64,000 nucleotides of DNA from Vibrio superstes (GTDB lineage Bacteria > Pseudomonadota > Gammaproteobacteria > Enterobacterales > Vibrionaceae): NCBI RefSeq assembly GCF_003569005.1, contig NZ_BCUR01000001.1:811893-875892 (forward strand), read 5' to 3'. The position numbers and the translations under genes were made by a program. Positions 17,828 to 27,154 of this stretch are shown here, piece by piece (position 1 is the first letter of the stretch; each line of letters starts with the position of its first letter). The notes below the pieces were generated by a model. The model worked only from the letters and a program-made list of their open reading frames with translations, was not told the DNA's origin and searched no databases.

Positions 17828-18985
17828 ATGAAAAAAATACTGATTACACTTAGCTTGTTTGCCAATGCAGCCAGCGCTAGTGGTTTACTGATGCAAGAAG
17901 CAGTAACGGCCAATGCTGGTACAGCAGGCGCAGGCGATGGCGTATACACAGAATCTGTCGCTTCTGCTTGGACAAACCCCGCAACAATGTCACATATGGG
18001 TAAGAGAAAAACCTCCATAAATCTGATGGCTCTTGACCTCAAAATGGATTATATCGATGCAACCAACCCACAGGGAAACGGCAATGCTCATACCCAGATG
18101 CCCTCTCTAGGTATTTTCCACACAGTGCAACTCAATGAAGACGTTCACTTGGGCCTAATATTTGGCTCCGTTGGTGGCACCATAGTTGAGTATGGCGATG
18201 AATGGCAGGCTGCACCATACCTTGATAAAGCCTTGGCATCGGCAATTCAGCTCAACCCAAGCCTTAGTTTTAAAGTCACAGAAAAGGTGTCGGTCGGCAT
18301 AGGGGCACAGCTTAACTATGGCTTTCTCGAGGTAAAAACCTCAACCTTTGAAACAGATAGAGATGGCGACTTCGCGTTTGGTTTTAATGCGGGAGCTCTG
18401 TACAAAGAAGAACACTGGTCTATTGGCCTGAGTTATCGCTCGAAGCTAGAACATGAATTTAATGTTAATGCTAAAACAACGAATCAAGAAAACATTCAGA
18501 TTGGCACAGAGTTAATGTTCCCGGCCATTGTTGATGTAAGTGGTAGCTACGACATCACAAACAGCTTCATTTTGCTCAGCAGCGTTCAATGGCATAAGTG
18601 GAGTGACTATGCCAGCACTCCTATCTACAACGACACCATCAATAGCCGCCCATACTTACCACAAGGTATCACCCGTGGTTGGGACGATGCATGGAAGTTC
18701 GCAATCGGTGCCGATTACCAAATCACTCGTCAATGGGCTGTAAAAGCGGGCTTCTCTTATGAGACATCTTTGCAAGATGACCCTACTCAACAGTGGGTTG
18801 ATATGCCCGTTGGTGAACAGTTCCGCTACTCTCTTGGCCTAACTACCCATTGGGATACTACTCGTATAGACCTATTCTATGAATATGCAGACCTAGGTTC
18901 CGTTGAGATTCAACGTGATACAGTCGGTATCGTTGGAGCCTTTGAGGGACAAATTCACTTTGTTGGTGCCAACGTGACTTTCTAA
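17828..18985 (+). CDS. FadL/TodX family outer-membrane channel for hydrophobic compounds
   Basis: The 385-aa protein has a signal peptide (MKKILITLSLFANAASA) and the FadL N-terminal hatch pattern SGLLMQEA...GAGDGVYTESVASAWTNPATMS. The NPA motif is diagnostic. About 14 strands follow, ending in HFVGANVTF with terminal Phe. Family members take up long-chain fatty acids and aromatic or other hydrophobic molecules. The gene is shorter than E. coli FadL, as is common for this branch. Proximity to the sulfatase suggests uptake of a hydrophobic substrate or product. A strong terminator follows. Confidence 0.88.
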   Translation: MKKILITLSLFANAASASGLLMQEAVTANAGTAGAGDGVYTESVASAWTNPATMSHMGKRKTSINLMALDLKMDYIDATNPQGNGNAHTQMPSLGIFHTVQLNEDVHLGLIFGSVGGTIVEYGDEWQAAPYLDKALASAIQLNPSLSFKVTEKVSVGIGAQLNYGFLEVKTSTFETDRDGDFAFGFNAGALYKEEHWSIGLSYRSKLEHEFNVNAKTTNQENIQIGTELMFPAIVDVSGSYDITNSFILLSSVQWHKWSDYASTPIYNDTINSRPYLPQGITRGWDDAWKFAIGADYQITRQWAVKAGFSYETSLQDDPTQQWVDMPVGEQFRYSLGLTTHWDTTRIDLFYEYADLGSVEIQRDTVGIVGAFEGQIHFVGANVTF

Positions 18986-18997
18986 TCTGTCCTGATT

Positions 18998-19028
18998 GAG
19001 ATGCCACTTAACAGTGGCATCTCTTTTT
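18998..19028 (+). terminator. Terminator of the FadL-type gene
   Basis: A perfect 11-bp stem, GAGATGCCACT / AGTGGCATCTC, is followed by TTTTT. It may also serve the convergent 19032 gene. Confidence 0.9.
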
Positions 19029-19031
19029 AAC

Positions 19032-19835
19032 TTAGAAACGATAATCCACACCAAAGGACGCAGTGACTTCTTCAGAAGTCTCGTCGATTGATAGTGACTC
19101 GTTTTGCACAGAAATTACGTCATATTTAAGCTCAAAAAGTATGTTGAAATCCTTGTCGGCTACCTTAGTTTTAATGCCTTGCACCCACATAAGGTTGGCG
19201 ACCTGCATATCAACACCGCTGTATGAAGAACCTAGGTTCACGTTGAATACAGAAAAGTGAGTATCATTCCAAGGGTGTAGAGCGTATAGGTTTACTGAAC
19301 CCAAATGGGAAGTGTCACCATCCAGTAATGTCACTACATGATTTGGCGTAAGGGAAGGATAGCCTCCGGTTGGCGTAAGTTGTGAGTTAAGTACTTCAGC
19401 TAAATCATCGGTTTGGAAGTCCACATAGGTGTAATTCAAGGATGGGAAAAACAGCGTTCCATCCCCGCTAGAGAGTGGAAGCATATAGCCACCGGTATAC
19501 ATGTTGGCGACATCTTCCAGGTGGTAAATATCAACATAAACACCACCAAAACGGTCAAAGTGAGCACCACGTAGGCGAGCATTATGAGATTGAGTGTAGT
19601 ATTCGGCAAAACCAACGGTTTGAGATATATCACTGGTTAAACCGCTTGCACCGCCACCAGCGAGAAGCTTTATTTCGCCTTCGTCATCAGCAAGCACAGC
19701 CGCTCTTAATGATGAATTTCGAGGGTCAGCATCGTGATATTCATCCGAGTTATTGCCATCACTAGCGAAAGAATGGTTCGTTGTTAAAAATAAACTGATG
19801 GCAATAGCCGTTAGCTTTTTATATTTGAAAAGCAT
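19032..19835 (-). CDS. Outer-membrane beta-barrel protein, unknown
   Basis: The 267-aa protein starts at ATG 19835 after AAAGG, with a signal peptide cleaved near NHSFA. The mature chain begins with an acidic segment (SDGNNSDEYHDADPRN). It continues as strand-rich sequence (NVNLGSSYSGVDMQVANLMWV) and ends SFGVDYRF, a canonical outer-membrane C-terminal signature with Phe. It resembles Vibrio barrels of unknown role. It is convergent with the FadL-type gene and divergent from the LysR regulator at 19961. Confidence 0.72.
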   Translation of the reverse strand: MLFKYKKLTAIAISLFLTTNHSFASDGNNSDEYHDADPRNSSLRAAVLADDEGEIKLLAGGGASGLTSDISQTVGFAEYYTQSHNARLRGAHFDRFGGVYVDIYHLEDVANMYTGGYMLPLSSGDGTLFFPSLNYTYVDFQTDDLAEVLNSQLTPTGGYPSLTPNHVVTLLDGDTSHLGSVNLYALHPWNDTHFSVFNVNLGSSYSGVDMQVANLMWVQGIKTKVADKDFNILFELKYDVISVQNESLSIDETSEEVTASFGVDYRF

Positions 19836-19960
19836 GGGAAACCTTTAATTATTTATATCTCTGTAATGAGATAAATAATATCAACGTTAGTTTTCCAGGC
19901 TACTTATTCGGCATATAAGCAATGCTTAAAACAGTGTAATAAATTAAAGGTTAGACATAT

Positions 19961-20923
19961 ATGCACACTAAATATCAAGACTCTTTAAATCTTAACTATC
20001 TACGTGTATTCAACGCTTTATATTTAACTAAGAGCACAAAAAAGGCCGCAAAAATGTTGGGTATATCGCAATCTGCAATCAGCCAAACACTGTCCAAGCT
20101 GCGTGAATACACACAAGATAAACTGTTTTATGTTGTCGGCACCGAACTTCAAACAACACCCAGAGCGGATATCATTGGGCAAGGGCTGAACAATCAGATA
20201 CAACAGCTTGATGCCAAGTTTACCCAGCATCTATTCGATAGTCCGGAAACCTTCAACGGCGAATTGACTATCGCTGTATCCAGTATTTTCCTTGAGGCTA
20301 TTGCTTCAGAATTAACTCATCTAGCCTCAGAAGAGGCCTTTCCAAATGCCAAGATAAACATTGTAAACTGGGACGATGAGACCGGAAGTTCTATGGTCAA
20401 TGGCACAGTGCATATGGGCCTAAACTTTTTCCCAATAGAGCACCCCAAGACCATTCGAGCAGTTCGTCTGACCTCAACAACACCCGTAGTCATTGCACAA
20501 AAAAACCACCCATGGTTGCAGACGGATCTCAGTGCGAATGAGTTTATTCAGTACCCGACGGGGGGCATCTTGATGCCAGGATTAAGTGACTTCAATGCGG
20601 TATTAGAACGAAATAACCTAGAGTGGTTCAAATTTAAGTATCGCTCAGCAAGCATGTCTGTTCTTGCAAGCCTAACCAAATCCTCACCTTTGTTAACGGT
20701 AACGGAAGGGCTCTCTGCATCAATGTGCAATGATGGTTTCTCGTGTGTACAGCCCAAGTGGTTGGAAGATCTAACCAAAGAATCCTTTAATCATGCGATT
20801 TATTACCTCGACAAAAATCACTCAAATCCACTCTATAAGTATGCCACTGATATTATTCATGAGCTGTTAATTAATAGAATGAACGATTTAAAAAGTAGAA
20901 TGATTACCACACCAATATTATGA
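19961..20923 (+). CDS. LysR family transcriptional regulator
   Basis: The 320-aa protein has a winged-helix domain at about residues 8-66 (NYLRVFNALYLTKSTKKAAKMLGISQSAISQTLSKLREY) and a LysR effector-binding domain after it. The C-terminal extension beyond residue 300 is short and basic. It is divergent from the 19032 outer-membrane gene (125-bp shared region) and lies within the sulfatase block, so that gene and the block are its likely targets. The effector is unknown. Confidence 0.85.
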   Translation: MHTKYQDSLNLNYLRVFNALYLTKSTKKAAKMLGISQSAISQTLSKLREYTQDKLFYVVGTELQTTPRADIIGQGLNNQIQQLDAKFTQHLFDSPETFNGELTIAVSSIFLEAIASELTHLASEEAFPNAKINIVNWDDETGSSMVNGTVHMGLNFFPIEHPKTIRAVRLTSTTPVVIAQKNHPWLQTDLSANEFIQYPTGGILMPGLSDFNAVLERNNLEWFKFKYRSASMSVLASLTKSSPLLTVTEGLSASMCNDGFSCVQPKWLEDLTKESFNHAIYYLDKNHSNPLYKYATDIIHELLINRMNDLKSRMITTPIL

Positions 20924-20933
20924 ACCTATGTAT

Positions 20934-20950
20934 TACGGTATATTTACGGT
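20934..20950 (-). promoter_or_regulatory. Hexamer-repeat motif S4
   Basis: On the minus strand ACCGTA-AATAT-ACCGTA, a perfect direct hexamer repeat with 11-bp period. It lies 10 bases after the LysR stop and about 250 bases upstream of the LuxR-type gene. Confidence 0.45.
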
Positions 20951-21062
20951 TTCTTTATTTTCAATTTACATTAAAGTGTTATTCATACTTAAACGTCTAT
21001 TAATATGCTTGCTTGGTTTAACTAAGCTGGCAGAGTTTGCATGCGTATAAAAATCTTAATGT

Positions 21063-21082
21063 TATGTTCCCAAAAGAACATA
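21063..21082. promoter_or_regulatory. Perfect inverted repeat upstream of LuxR-type gene
   Basis: TATGTTC-N6-GAACATA has perfect 7-bp arms and lies about 120 bases before ATG 21201. It is a plausible dimer operator, perhaps autoregulatory. Confidence 0.45.
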
Positions 21083-21200
21083 CAAAGTATCTGCCGATGA
21101 TTATTATGCGTCTCAACGAATTTGGTAACAAACCCTTACAGATTTTAGTGCAATAAGACGCGCTAGGTTTGCTAATAATCAACAGCAGAGACTACAGACA

Positions 21201-21995
21201 ATGCATGCAGAGAAGTTGGAAAGTTTTGAGGCGTTCTTATTTAGGCAGAGTGAAGTTCTAACCCAAACTTCGATCGACAATTTTACTGAAACCCTGCATA
21301 CACTCATTATCAACACACTAGAGTGGTTCGAGATTGATCGTTTAACGATCTTTCCTGGCTCAAATATCCTTTTTAGCGAAGGCAAAACGCTCTCTGTATC
21401 ACGCGATCACGTCGCCCCCCTTAACGTTTCACAGTTCCAAGACCCAATTTATGCGGACTACTTTAAGCTGTTGAAGTCAAAATCCCTTTATCAATTATTT
21501 GATCATAAAGAGCTAGAAACCCATAAATTTGATGTACTCAGTGCACTTGCCAAAAGTGGCGCTAGAGAACATGGAATGATAAAACTGGAGCTTTATGGGG
21601 CAAATTGGGGCGGTCTTTGCTTCACTCGATTCAAGGATCAGCCGGATATCGAGATGAACGAAAGTCAGATGCAACGCTTAAAAATGTTGGGCAATATGTG
21701 GCTTTGTTTCTGGCAGCACCTGAAGGTATCCAAAAGCCTCAACAGTGTTGGTGATTCTTGTAGCGTGCTAAGTTCTACAACTGACGATGAGAAAATATTA
21801 CTTTTGAGCGATAAGCAGCTCAATGTACTTAGCTTGCTGGCTAAAGGGTATACCGCCAAAGAGTGTGGAGAAAGGCTGTTCTTAAGCTCAAGAACCATTG
21901 AGTCTCATAAGTATCGAATGATTGAATTGCTCGATTTGTCCAACAATACCGAGTTAGTGCAGTTTGCTCTGCGCAATGATCTGGCTGTGGCCTAA
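21201..21995 (+). CDS. LuxR/NarL-type HTH transcriptional regulator
   Basis: The 264-aa protein has a C-terminal GerE/LuxR helix-turn-helix at about residues 198-258 (LSDKQLNVLSLLAKGYTAKE, then LSSRTIESHKYRMIELLDLS) with the usual recognition helix SSRTIESH. The N-terminal 190 residues look like a GAF/PAS-type sensing domain (DNFTETLHTLIINTLEWFEI, then GANWGGLCFTRF), not a receiver. There is no phosphoacceptor pattern. LuxR-type proteins often bind spaced hexamers or heptamers, which makes this a candidate reader of the ACCGTA motif in this block. That link is inference. Confidence 0.85.
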   Translation: MHAEKLESFEAFLFRQSEVLTQTSIDNFTETLHTLIINTLEWFEIDRLTIFPGSNILFSEGKTLSVSRDHVAPLNVSQFQDPIYADYFKLLKSKSLYQLFDHKELETHKFDVLSALAKSGAREHGMIKLELYGANWGGLCFTRFKDQPDIEMNESQMQRLKMLGNMWLCFWQHLKVSKSLNSVGDSCSVLSSTTDDEKILLLSDKQLNVLSLLAKGYTAKECGERLFLSSRTIESHKYRMIELLDLSNNTELVQFALRNDLAVA

Positions 21996-22020
21996 ACCAT
22001 TAGACAGGGAACGTCTAATT

Positions 22021-22719
22021 TTAACTTTTAGTGGGGTTTTTCATCATTAAATTCATTGGTGATAAAAGCTTTGAAAGAGCCTCAATATCCTTAATCAGTA
22101 CCTTATTCCTTTGCACCTCTATCAATCCTTGTTTTTCAAACCCTTTCAATACTTCATTTAATCTTGGGCGTGAAAGCCCTGTAATCGAGCTCAACTGTGC
22201 TTGTGAAGCATTGATAGTCGTTCCGCTCTGACTCTGCCTGCTGTGTAGTTCCAAGAGAACATACATCACCTTTTGCTCTTTTTGATGAATAGCAGATATC
22301 ATTGCTTGCATGATAAACGACTGTGCATGAACGCCAGCATTAAACAGCCACTTGTAGACTAGAGGTTCTCTCTCAGCCAATTTCAATACCTTAGCCTCGG
22401 GAAACATAAGGAAATGTATATCCTCTAGCTCCTCTGCAACCCCAAAAATCTTGCGTCCAGTTCCCATGTTCAATGCCCCAAACCAATCTTTGGCACCCAC
22501 AACAGCTCCTAATACGCTTTTAGTGTCATTGGTCGTAAAACACAGTCCACAAGAGCCTTTCACCACATAGTAAACCCCGGGCACCGAACAATAGGACAGC
22601 GTGAATGGCAATGCTTTGATTCCTTGGCAAGGAACCGCGATATTGAGCAATTGTTCTTTAAGCTCATTGGGCAGGTCACAAGGCCATACGATATCTTCGA
22701 TTGTCATATTCTCAAACAA
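22021..22719 (-). CDS. Crp/Fnr family transcriptional regulator
   Basis: The 232-aa protein has a cNMP-binding-like jelly roll (about residues 30-130: GVYYVVKGSCGLCF) and a dimer helix. A winged helix follows (about 170-225: NASQAQLSSITGLSRPRLNE). The start is TTG 22719 because GGAGGT stands five bases upstream, whereas the ATG four codons later is too far. The cysteines are not arranged like the FNR iron-sulfur cluster, and cAMP-contact residues are not evident. It is downstream of and parallel to the MoxR-Bat-anSME operon after an 87-bp gap. Confidence 0.85.
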   Translation of the reverse strand: MFENMTIEDIVWPCDLPNELKEQLLNIAVPCQGIKALPFTLSYCSVPGVYYVVKGSCGLCFTTNDTKSVLGAVVGAKDWFGALNMGTGRKIFGVAEELEDIHFLMFPEAKVLKLAEREPLVYKWLFNAGVHAQSFIMQAMISAIHQKEQKVMYVLLELHSRQSQSGTTINASQAQLSSITGLSRPRLNEVLKGFEKQGLIEVQRNKVLIKDIEALSKLLSPMNLMMKNPTKS

Positions 22720-22806
22720 GCACTACCTCCTAAATGATGCTAACTGTCTAAAAGACATAGAGTTACATATGCCACTTTAACCTAGAGTGTAGATAAACTT
22801 TGAGCT

Positions 22807-24045
22807 CTACTTCTTATTTTTTGCCAACCACAGCCAAAGATAAAAGCACGTGGAGAACTCGACATTCTTGGTGTCTCGCCCATATCGCGCGTGTTGCAAC
22901 TGATGAATACGACGTCCCCAGTCACTTGAAGGGCTTATAGCCTGAAGCGCAACCCACCCTCTTTGTTCTAATCGAGAACGGTAAAGCAAACTTTCACACA
23001 TAGCGGGATCTTTTTGATTCAATGCGGAAAGGTAATACCAACTCAAGGGCAGGGCATTTTGAGCCTTGAGTGTTTGAATTCGCTTGTAACCCAGAAGTAT
23101 TAGAAAACTAATAACACTAAGGATTATAAGCACCACCACTAAGGTGAGCCAGTGATTCACCAGCCAAGAACTTAAGGTATGCTTAACTCTAAAATCGAGC
23201 CCCTCGAGATTCGTGGTTGTCATCTCTTGAGTCATTGGATTCCATGTCAGCAACGCAATATCCGGTATGGTAATTTGACCAGCATTTGTCACACGATAAG
23301 TCTGTCTTTGAACTCGTTGAGCGATATGAACGCCCCTATGGTTACTGTCTTTAGAGGTTAAAACCTGCTGATAGACTTCATGGGATTCACTATAGAAGGG
23401 CTCTAGTTCGGGCAATAGCATGACTGTCGTATCTATCGCTTCAATACTAACGGTTCTCTGGATAACATCACCAATATTCAGAGGTTCTTGGTCACTGACA
23501 GCCTCTTTTTGTTCATCGATCTGACTGCGAATAACCTCCCAATCTTGCGTCATATTCATTTTGGGGCTAACTAACCAAGGTTGGCTATCATGCATTTTAG
23601 GAGAGGGTTGATGCACGGATAAGCTGAGCTCCTTGGTCACAAATAACTGTGCTTGATGCGTGTTAGCGCCTTTGACTTCATATTCTATGGTCATGCTGGG
23701 GATCACATACTCACCCGTTGTCAGGGGATACAAGACGATTTCCCAAGTTTGGGTGGTGTAAGTTTTACCCTTCTCTCTCGTTGTCGAATTCTGGGCGAAT
23801 GGACTACGCCCTAGAACTAGAGCATTCGGCACCTCGATATCATGTATCTTGGTCCCCTTGGTAAACCAAGTCTCTGTCATGATCTGAACCATCACAGAGA
23901 CTTTTTGCCTGACGGATACGGGTTGATCTTGAGCAATCCATGTTTTCACAATGACGTCAGGAGTTTCATCATTAGCAATGGCGACATTGGTGAAGCTCAT
24001 CGCAAGCGAAAGCAAGATAACAAAAATGAAAGACCTACTGCGCAT
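22807..24045 (-). CDS. batD: BatD-like periplasmic/membrane protein
   Basis: ATG 24045 (GGGA eight bases upstream) gives a signal peptide (MRSRSFIFVILLSLAMSF) with cleavage after IA; the frame opens farther upstream at 24096. A large periplasmic beta-rich region has the BatD pattern (QPVSVRQKVSVMVQI, then LYPLTTGEYVIPSMTIEYEV). One membrane helix lies near residues 300-325 (WLTLVVVLIILSVISFLILL), and the tail is cytoplasmic. The total length of 412 aa is shorter than many BatD proteins. It overlaps the upstream VWA-TPR gene by 11 bases and is the last gene of the operon. Bat proteins work with MoxR ATPases in envelope or protein-maturation processes that are still poorly defined. Confidence 0.78.
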   Translation of the reverse strand: MRSRSFIFVILLSLAMSFTNVAIANDETPDVIVKTWIAQDQPVSVRQKVSVMVQIMTETWFTKGTKIHDIEVPNALVLGRSPFAQNSTTREKGKTYTTQTWEIVLYPLTTGEYVIPSMTIEYEVKGANTHQAQLFVTKELSLSVHQPSPKMHDSQPWLVSPKMNMTQDWEVIRSQIDEQKEAVSDQEPLNIGDVIQRTVSIEAIDTTVMLLPELEPFYSESHEVYQQVLTSKDSNHRGVHIAQRVQRQTYRVTNAGQITIPDIALLTWNPMTQEMTTTNLEGLDFRVKHTLSSWLVNHWLTLVVVLIILSVISFLILLGYKRIQTLKAQNALPLSWYYLSALNQKDPAMCESLLYRSRLEQRGWVALQAISPSSDWGRRIHQLQHARYGRDTKNVEFSTCFYLWLWLAKNKK

Positions 24046-25654
24046 CTTTGATCCCGTCCAGTTGAGTTGCTGCACCACGCTGTAACTGCACAGCAAACTT
24101 AGATGCCATAAAGTCCGATAGTTCTCCTTGTACTCTTCTCATCCAGCGATCATGAACTTGAGCGTCCGCTAACAGATCCTCTGCGAGTAGTTTTTCTTCT
24201 ACCAATTGATCCTGTTCGACCTCTTGTGTCACCCCTTCACTCGTTTTGGGTTGGTGTTGTAACTCTCTGCTTTTCTGGCGTTCAGTATTATCACTCTGAC
24301 TTTGAGTAAATTGGTCTATTTGAGCGATTATGCCTTCGATCACTTTGAGGTTATTCTTAGCATCTAGGTTGTCAGGGTAGCGCTGTAAGATCTCCTTGTA
24401 CTGATGACGAGCAGCGACATATTCTCTTTGATGAGCCAATGAAGCAGCAAGGCCAAGATGACCCGACAAGGAATCATCCAGCAAATAATAGTGCTGAGCC
24501 TTTTTATACTCTCCTGCTACATAGAAGCTGTATGCTTTCCATTGATTATCATCGAAAGCAAACCCCGCTTGATCTGGTTTGTCGTGTTCCAATAACCAAC
24601 GCCCTTGCTGATCCTTTGTAAGCCATGCATCCATCATGTTCCAAGTGCTGGCTTCTGCTGTTTGTGGCATAGCAAGAGGCAATATCACTATTCCACCAGC
24701 CCAGAGCCACTGCACCAGCCAGCCTTTTCTAAACCACATCAAATAAGCCAGCAATACAGGCCAAATCAAATAGTACCCAGCATCAACCCAAGGCTGGGTT
24801 GAGTCCGCGTTCAAAGACTGATGTCTTTCAACAAAATGATTAATGTTTTGAAGATCAGTATCATCAAGGGTCATTGTCACGTACCGGCCATTCACAGATG
24901 AAGCAGTGTCTTTCAATGCATCTTCGTTAAGAGGAAAGGCGCTATCATTGCTCGCTTTTCCCACGCCATAAACAATAAGTTGATGTGGAGAAGATTGAAA
25001 ATAGCGCTCATAGGCCTCTTCTGCCTCTAGGTTCAAGGCATCAGTAACAAGCAAGACAGTGCCATTTTGTGACTGATCTTTTAGCATGCGAGCCAATACA
25101 GAGAGTGCATATTGAGCAAACTTTCCTTCTCGTGGCATCACACTTACCGATATGGAGTCAAGAATAGGGCCGTACACCGAGCGATCTTGAGTTAATGGTG
25201 AGGCAACATGTGCACTGCCAGCGTAGACAATCAGCCCACTTGCCCCTGTCACCCTATGCTCTTCTAGCAACTGGCGAATTTTCTGTTTTGCGATAAAGAG
25301 TCGATTCGGTGCGATATCTTTCTCCATCATGGTTTCAGATACATCCAACACCACCACCAAGGGAGAGGCATCCTCTCCAAACGGCGACGCCTGCCGATAC
25401 CAACTAGGACCACTGATAATGATCACAGCCAAAACGCCTATTATCCCTAAAAGCTTTAACGGCAATTGATTAGTCCAGCGCTTGTGCTTGAGTAAAAGCG
25501 AGCTGGCTAAGTGTGGTGGTAAACTCTTTATCCAGGTATTTTTTTTGCCTTCACTGCGGCTCTTAGAAGCAAGGATAAAAATGAAAGGGAAGATGAAAAG
25601 CAGTGCCCAAGGACGCAAAAAATGCAGCTGCATTACGCTATCGACTAAGCTCAT
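24035..25654 (-). CDS. VWA-TPR protein (BatB/BatC fusion-like)
   Basis: The 539-aa protein has two N-terminal membrane helices (about residues 14-32 and 66-84). The VWA domain (about 95-290) carries a MIDAS motif DVSET, where T replaces the usual second S of DxSxS. Further membrane helices lie near 305-345. TPR-like repeats (about 385-455: HQYKEILQRYPDNLDAKNNL) and a Gln/Glu-rich tail follow. The start overlaps the preceding VWA gene by four bases (ATGA). This is the BatB plus BatC arrangement in one chain, inner-membrane anchored. Confidence 0.82.
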   Translation of the reverse strand: MSLVDSVMQLHFLRPWALLFIFPFIFILASKSRSEGKKNTWIKSLPPHLASSLLLKHKRWTNQLPLKLLGIIGVLAVIIISGPSWYRQASPFGEDASPLVVVLDVSETMMEKDIAPNRLFIAKQKIRQLLEEHRVTGASGLIVYAGSAHVASPLTQDRSVYGPILDSISVSVMPREGKFAQYALSVLARMLKDQSQNGTVLLVTDALNLEAEEAYERYFQSSPHQLIVYGVGKASNDSAFPLNEDALKDTASSVNGRYVTMTLDDTDLQNINHFVERHQSLNADSTQPWVDAGYYLIWPVLLAYLMWFRKGWLVQWLWAGGIVILPLAMPQTAEASTWNMMDAWLTKDQQGRWLLEHDKPDQAGFAFDDNQWKAYSFYVAGEYKKAQHYYLLDDSLSGHLGLAASLAHQREYVAARHQYKEILQRYPDNLDAKNNLKVIEGIIAQIDQFTQSQSDNTERQKSRELQHQPKTSEGVTQEVEQDQLVEEKLLAEDLLADAQVHDRWMRRVQGELSDFMASKFAVQLQRGAATQLDGIKDAQ

Positions 25655-26679
25655 GCTACCCCCTTACTAAACCGCTTCATTCGAAGCTGTCGAATGTGGT
25701 AGACGCTCATCATAAGAATATGATGCATCAACACCATGAGTACTAAGTAATAGTGCAACGAGGTTTTGGGCTGATAGCTAAAACTGTCAAACAATTGCGG
25801 TTCAAGCATGGATATCTGAGCATAAACTTGATTCAGTTCCTGTTTAGACATTGCAAGAAAAGCCCTCCCCCCCGAGATTTGCGCCATGTCTCGAATGATA
25901 TCCATATCCATGGCATCATCCCCTTCTGTATTGGGGTTACCCATAGCGACGATATGAATGCGCACACCTTTGTGCTTAGCCACTTTAGCCGCTTCTAATG
26001 GTGGTACTAAGCTATCCGTGTCATTTCCATCCGTGAGAACAATCATGACGCGCTGCTGATCAGACTTCTGTTGATTAGAATGAGCTTCAGAGTCGAACAC
26101 CTTGATGCCTAAACCTATGGCATCTCCTAGATGTGTCCCCTGCCCTGCTTGTCCAATTTCAAGTTCCTTTAATAAAGATAACCACACCTCATGGTCTGAC
26201 GTAAACGGTGCTTGCAGGTACGCAAACTCGCCAAACACGACCAGACCTAACCGATCTCCCTTTCGATTCATCGAGAACTCTTCAAGCACTTCAATCGCTG
26301 CTTGCCAACGACTGATTCTTTCACCTTCAGCGTCTGTAAAATCCAAAGTAGACATCGAGCCTGATATATCGGTAACAACCAATAAATTTCGCCCTTCTAG
26401 CTCTCTTGTTTGAGGCTCATCAAGCATCACAGGTTTAGCAGCAGCTAAAACCAGTAAAACCCAACTAATAGAGATGGATACTCTTTGCCAGCGTGTAGGC
26501 TGAATTCGCGCAGCTCCAGAACCCACCTCTAGGCCAAGATGGCGAACGAGCTCAGTATAAAAGGGGACACGTAACGCGGGTAGATAGGTGTTGTGAGCCG
26601 GGGCAAACCTGAGTACCAATAAAGGAAGCGGTAACATGAGAAGTGCCCAGATTGAATCAAAGCTTAGTCCTGACATCAT
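25651..26679 (-). CDS. VWA-domain membrane protein (BatA-like)
   Basis: The start ATG 26679 overlaps the DUF4381 stop (ATGA); the frame extends upstream to 26748 without a better start. The roughly 342-aa protein has membrane helices near residues 8-24 and 65-80. The VWA domain (about 95-285) has a complete MIDAS: DISGS, a threonine loop (GQGTHLGDAIG) and TDGNDTDS. A final helix follows (YYLVLMVLMHHILMMS). BatA-type proteins bind divalent metal through MIDAS and act with MoxR and BatB. Confidence 0.85.
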   Translation of the reverse strand: MMSGLSFDSIWALLMLPLPLLVLRFAPAHNTYLPALRVPFYTELVRHLGLEVGSGAARIQPTRWQRVSISISWVLLVLAAAKPVMLDEPQTRELEGRNLLVVTDISGSMSTLDFTDAEGERISRWQAAIEVLEEFSMNRKGDRLGLVVFGEFAYLQAPFTSDHEVWLSLLKELEIGQAGQGTHLGDAIGLGIKVFDSEAHSNQQKSDQQRVMIVLTDGNDTDSLVPPLEAAKVAKHKGVRIHIVAMGNPNTEGDDAMDMDIIRDMAQISGGRAFLAMSKQELNQVYAQISMLEPQLFDSFSYQPKTSLHYYLVLMVLMHHILMMSVYHIRQLRMKRFSKGVA

Positions 26680-27152
26680 CGGTGGGTTTCCAGCCAGGTG
26701 CGTACCTCTTGATACAACGCCATGAATTCTTGTTTCGACCATTGGCACCGATCCATAGGTTCATACAAGGTCTTAATCCACTTATTGCCCAACTCAGAAG
26801 TAAAGCGCGTTTGTTGGCTTTTGCTGTCCAAGAACTCTAACCATGATGCTCCCATAACATTTGCTGAGCTCAAGCCGGCATAATGTGTAAACACTACTTG
26901 GCGTAAGATGCTATTTAATGTCTTAGTCGCCCGAATCACGTCAGATTGTTCAACGCGAGCAATGGCCTTTAGTGCATCACGCCTGTATTTGTTATTTCTG
27001 TAATGAATCCAGCTCTTCCACAAAGCCACTGAACAGAAAAAGCACACAATAAGCAGTAGCAATTTCCAAGCACTTGTTTGTGGCAACCAAGAGATCGCCT
27101 CCGGTGCTATCGGGTCAATCAGATCAGCTAACAAGATGTTATTTTTAGACAT
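26676..27152 (-). CDS. DUF4381 membrane protein
   Basis: The 158-aa protein starts at ATG 27152 with GGAAGTAGG directly before it. It starts DLIDPIAPEAISWLPQTSAW, has one membrane helix (about residues 30-47) and a cytoplasmic domain with the DUF4381 pattern (YRRDALKAIARVEQ, then WLEFLDSK). The family is found only in MoxR-DUF58-VWA operons. It starts two bases after the DUF58 stop and overlaps the VWA gene. Confidence 0.85.
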   Translation of the reverse strand: MSKNNILLADLIDPIAPEAISWLPQTSAWKLLLLIVCFFCSVALWKSWIHYRNNKYRRDALKAIARVEQSDVIRATKTLNSILRQVVFTHYAGLSSANVMGASWLEFLDSKSQQTRFTSELGNKWIKTLYEPMDRCQWSKQEFMALYQEVRTWLETHR

Positions 27153-27154
27153 AC

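Noticed and set aside
22720..22806. Crp/Fnr gene as tenth member of the anSME-Bat operon
   Set aside because: The 87-base gap is larger than all other gaps in the operon and can hold a promoter. Co-transcription is possible but unsupported.
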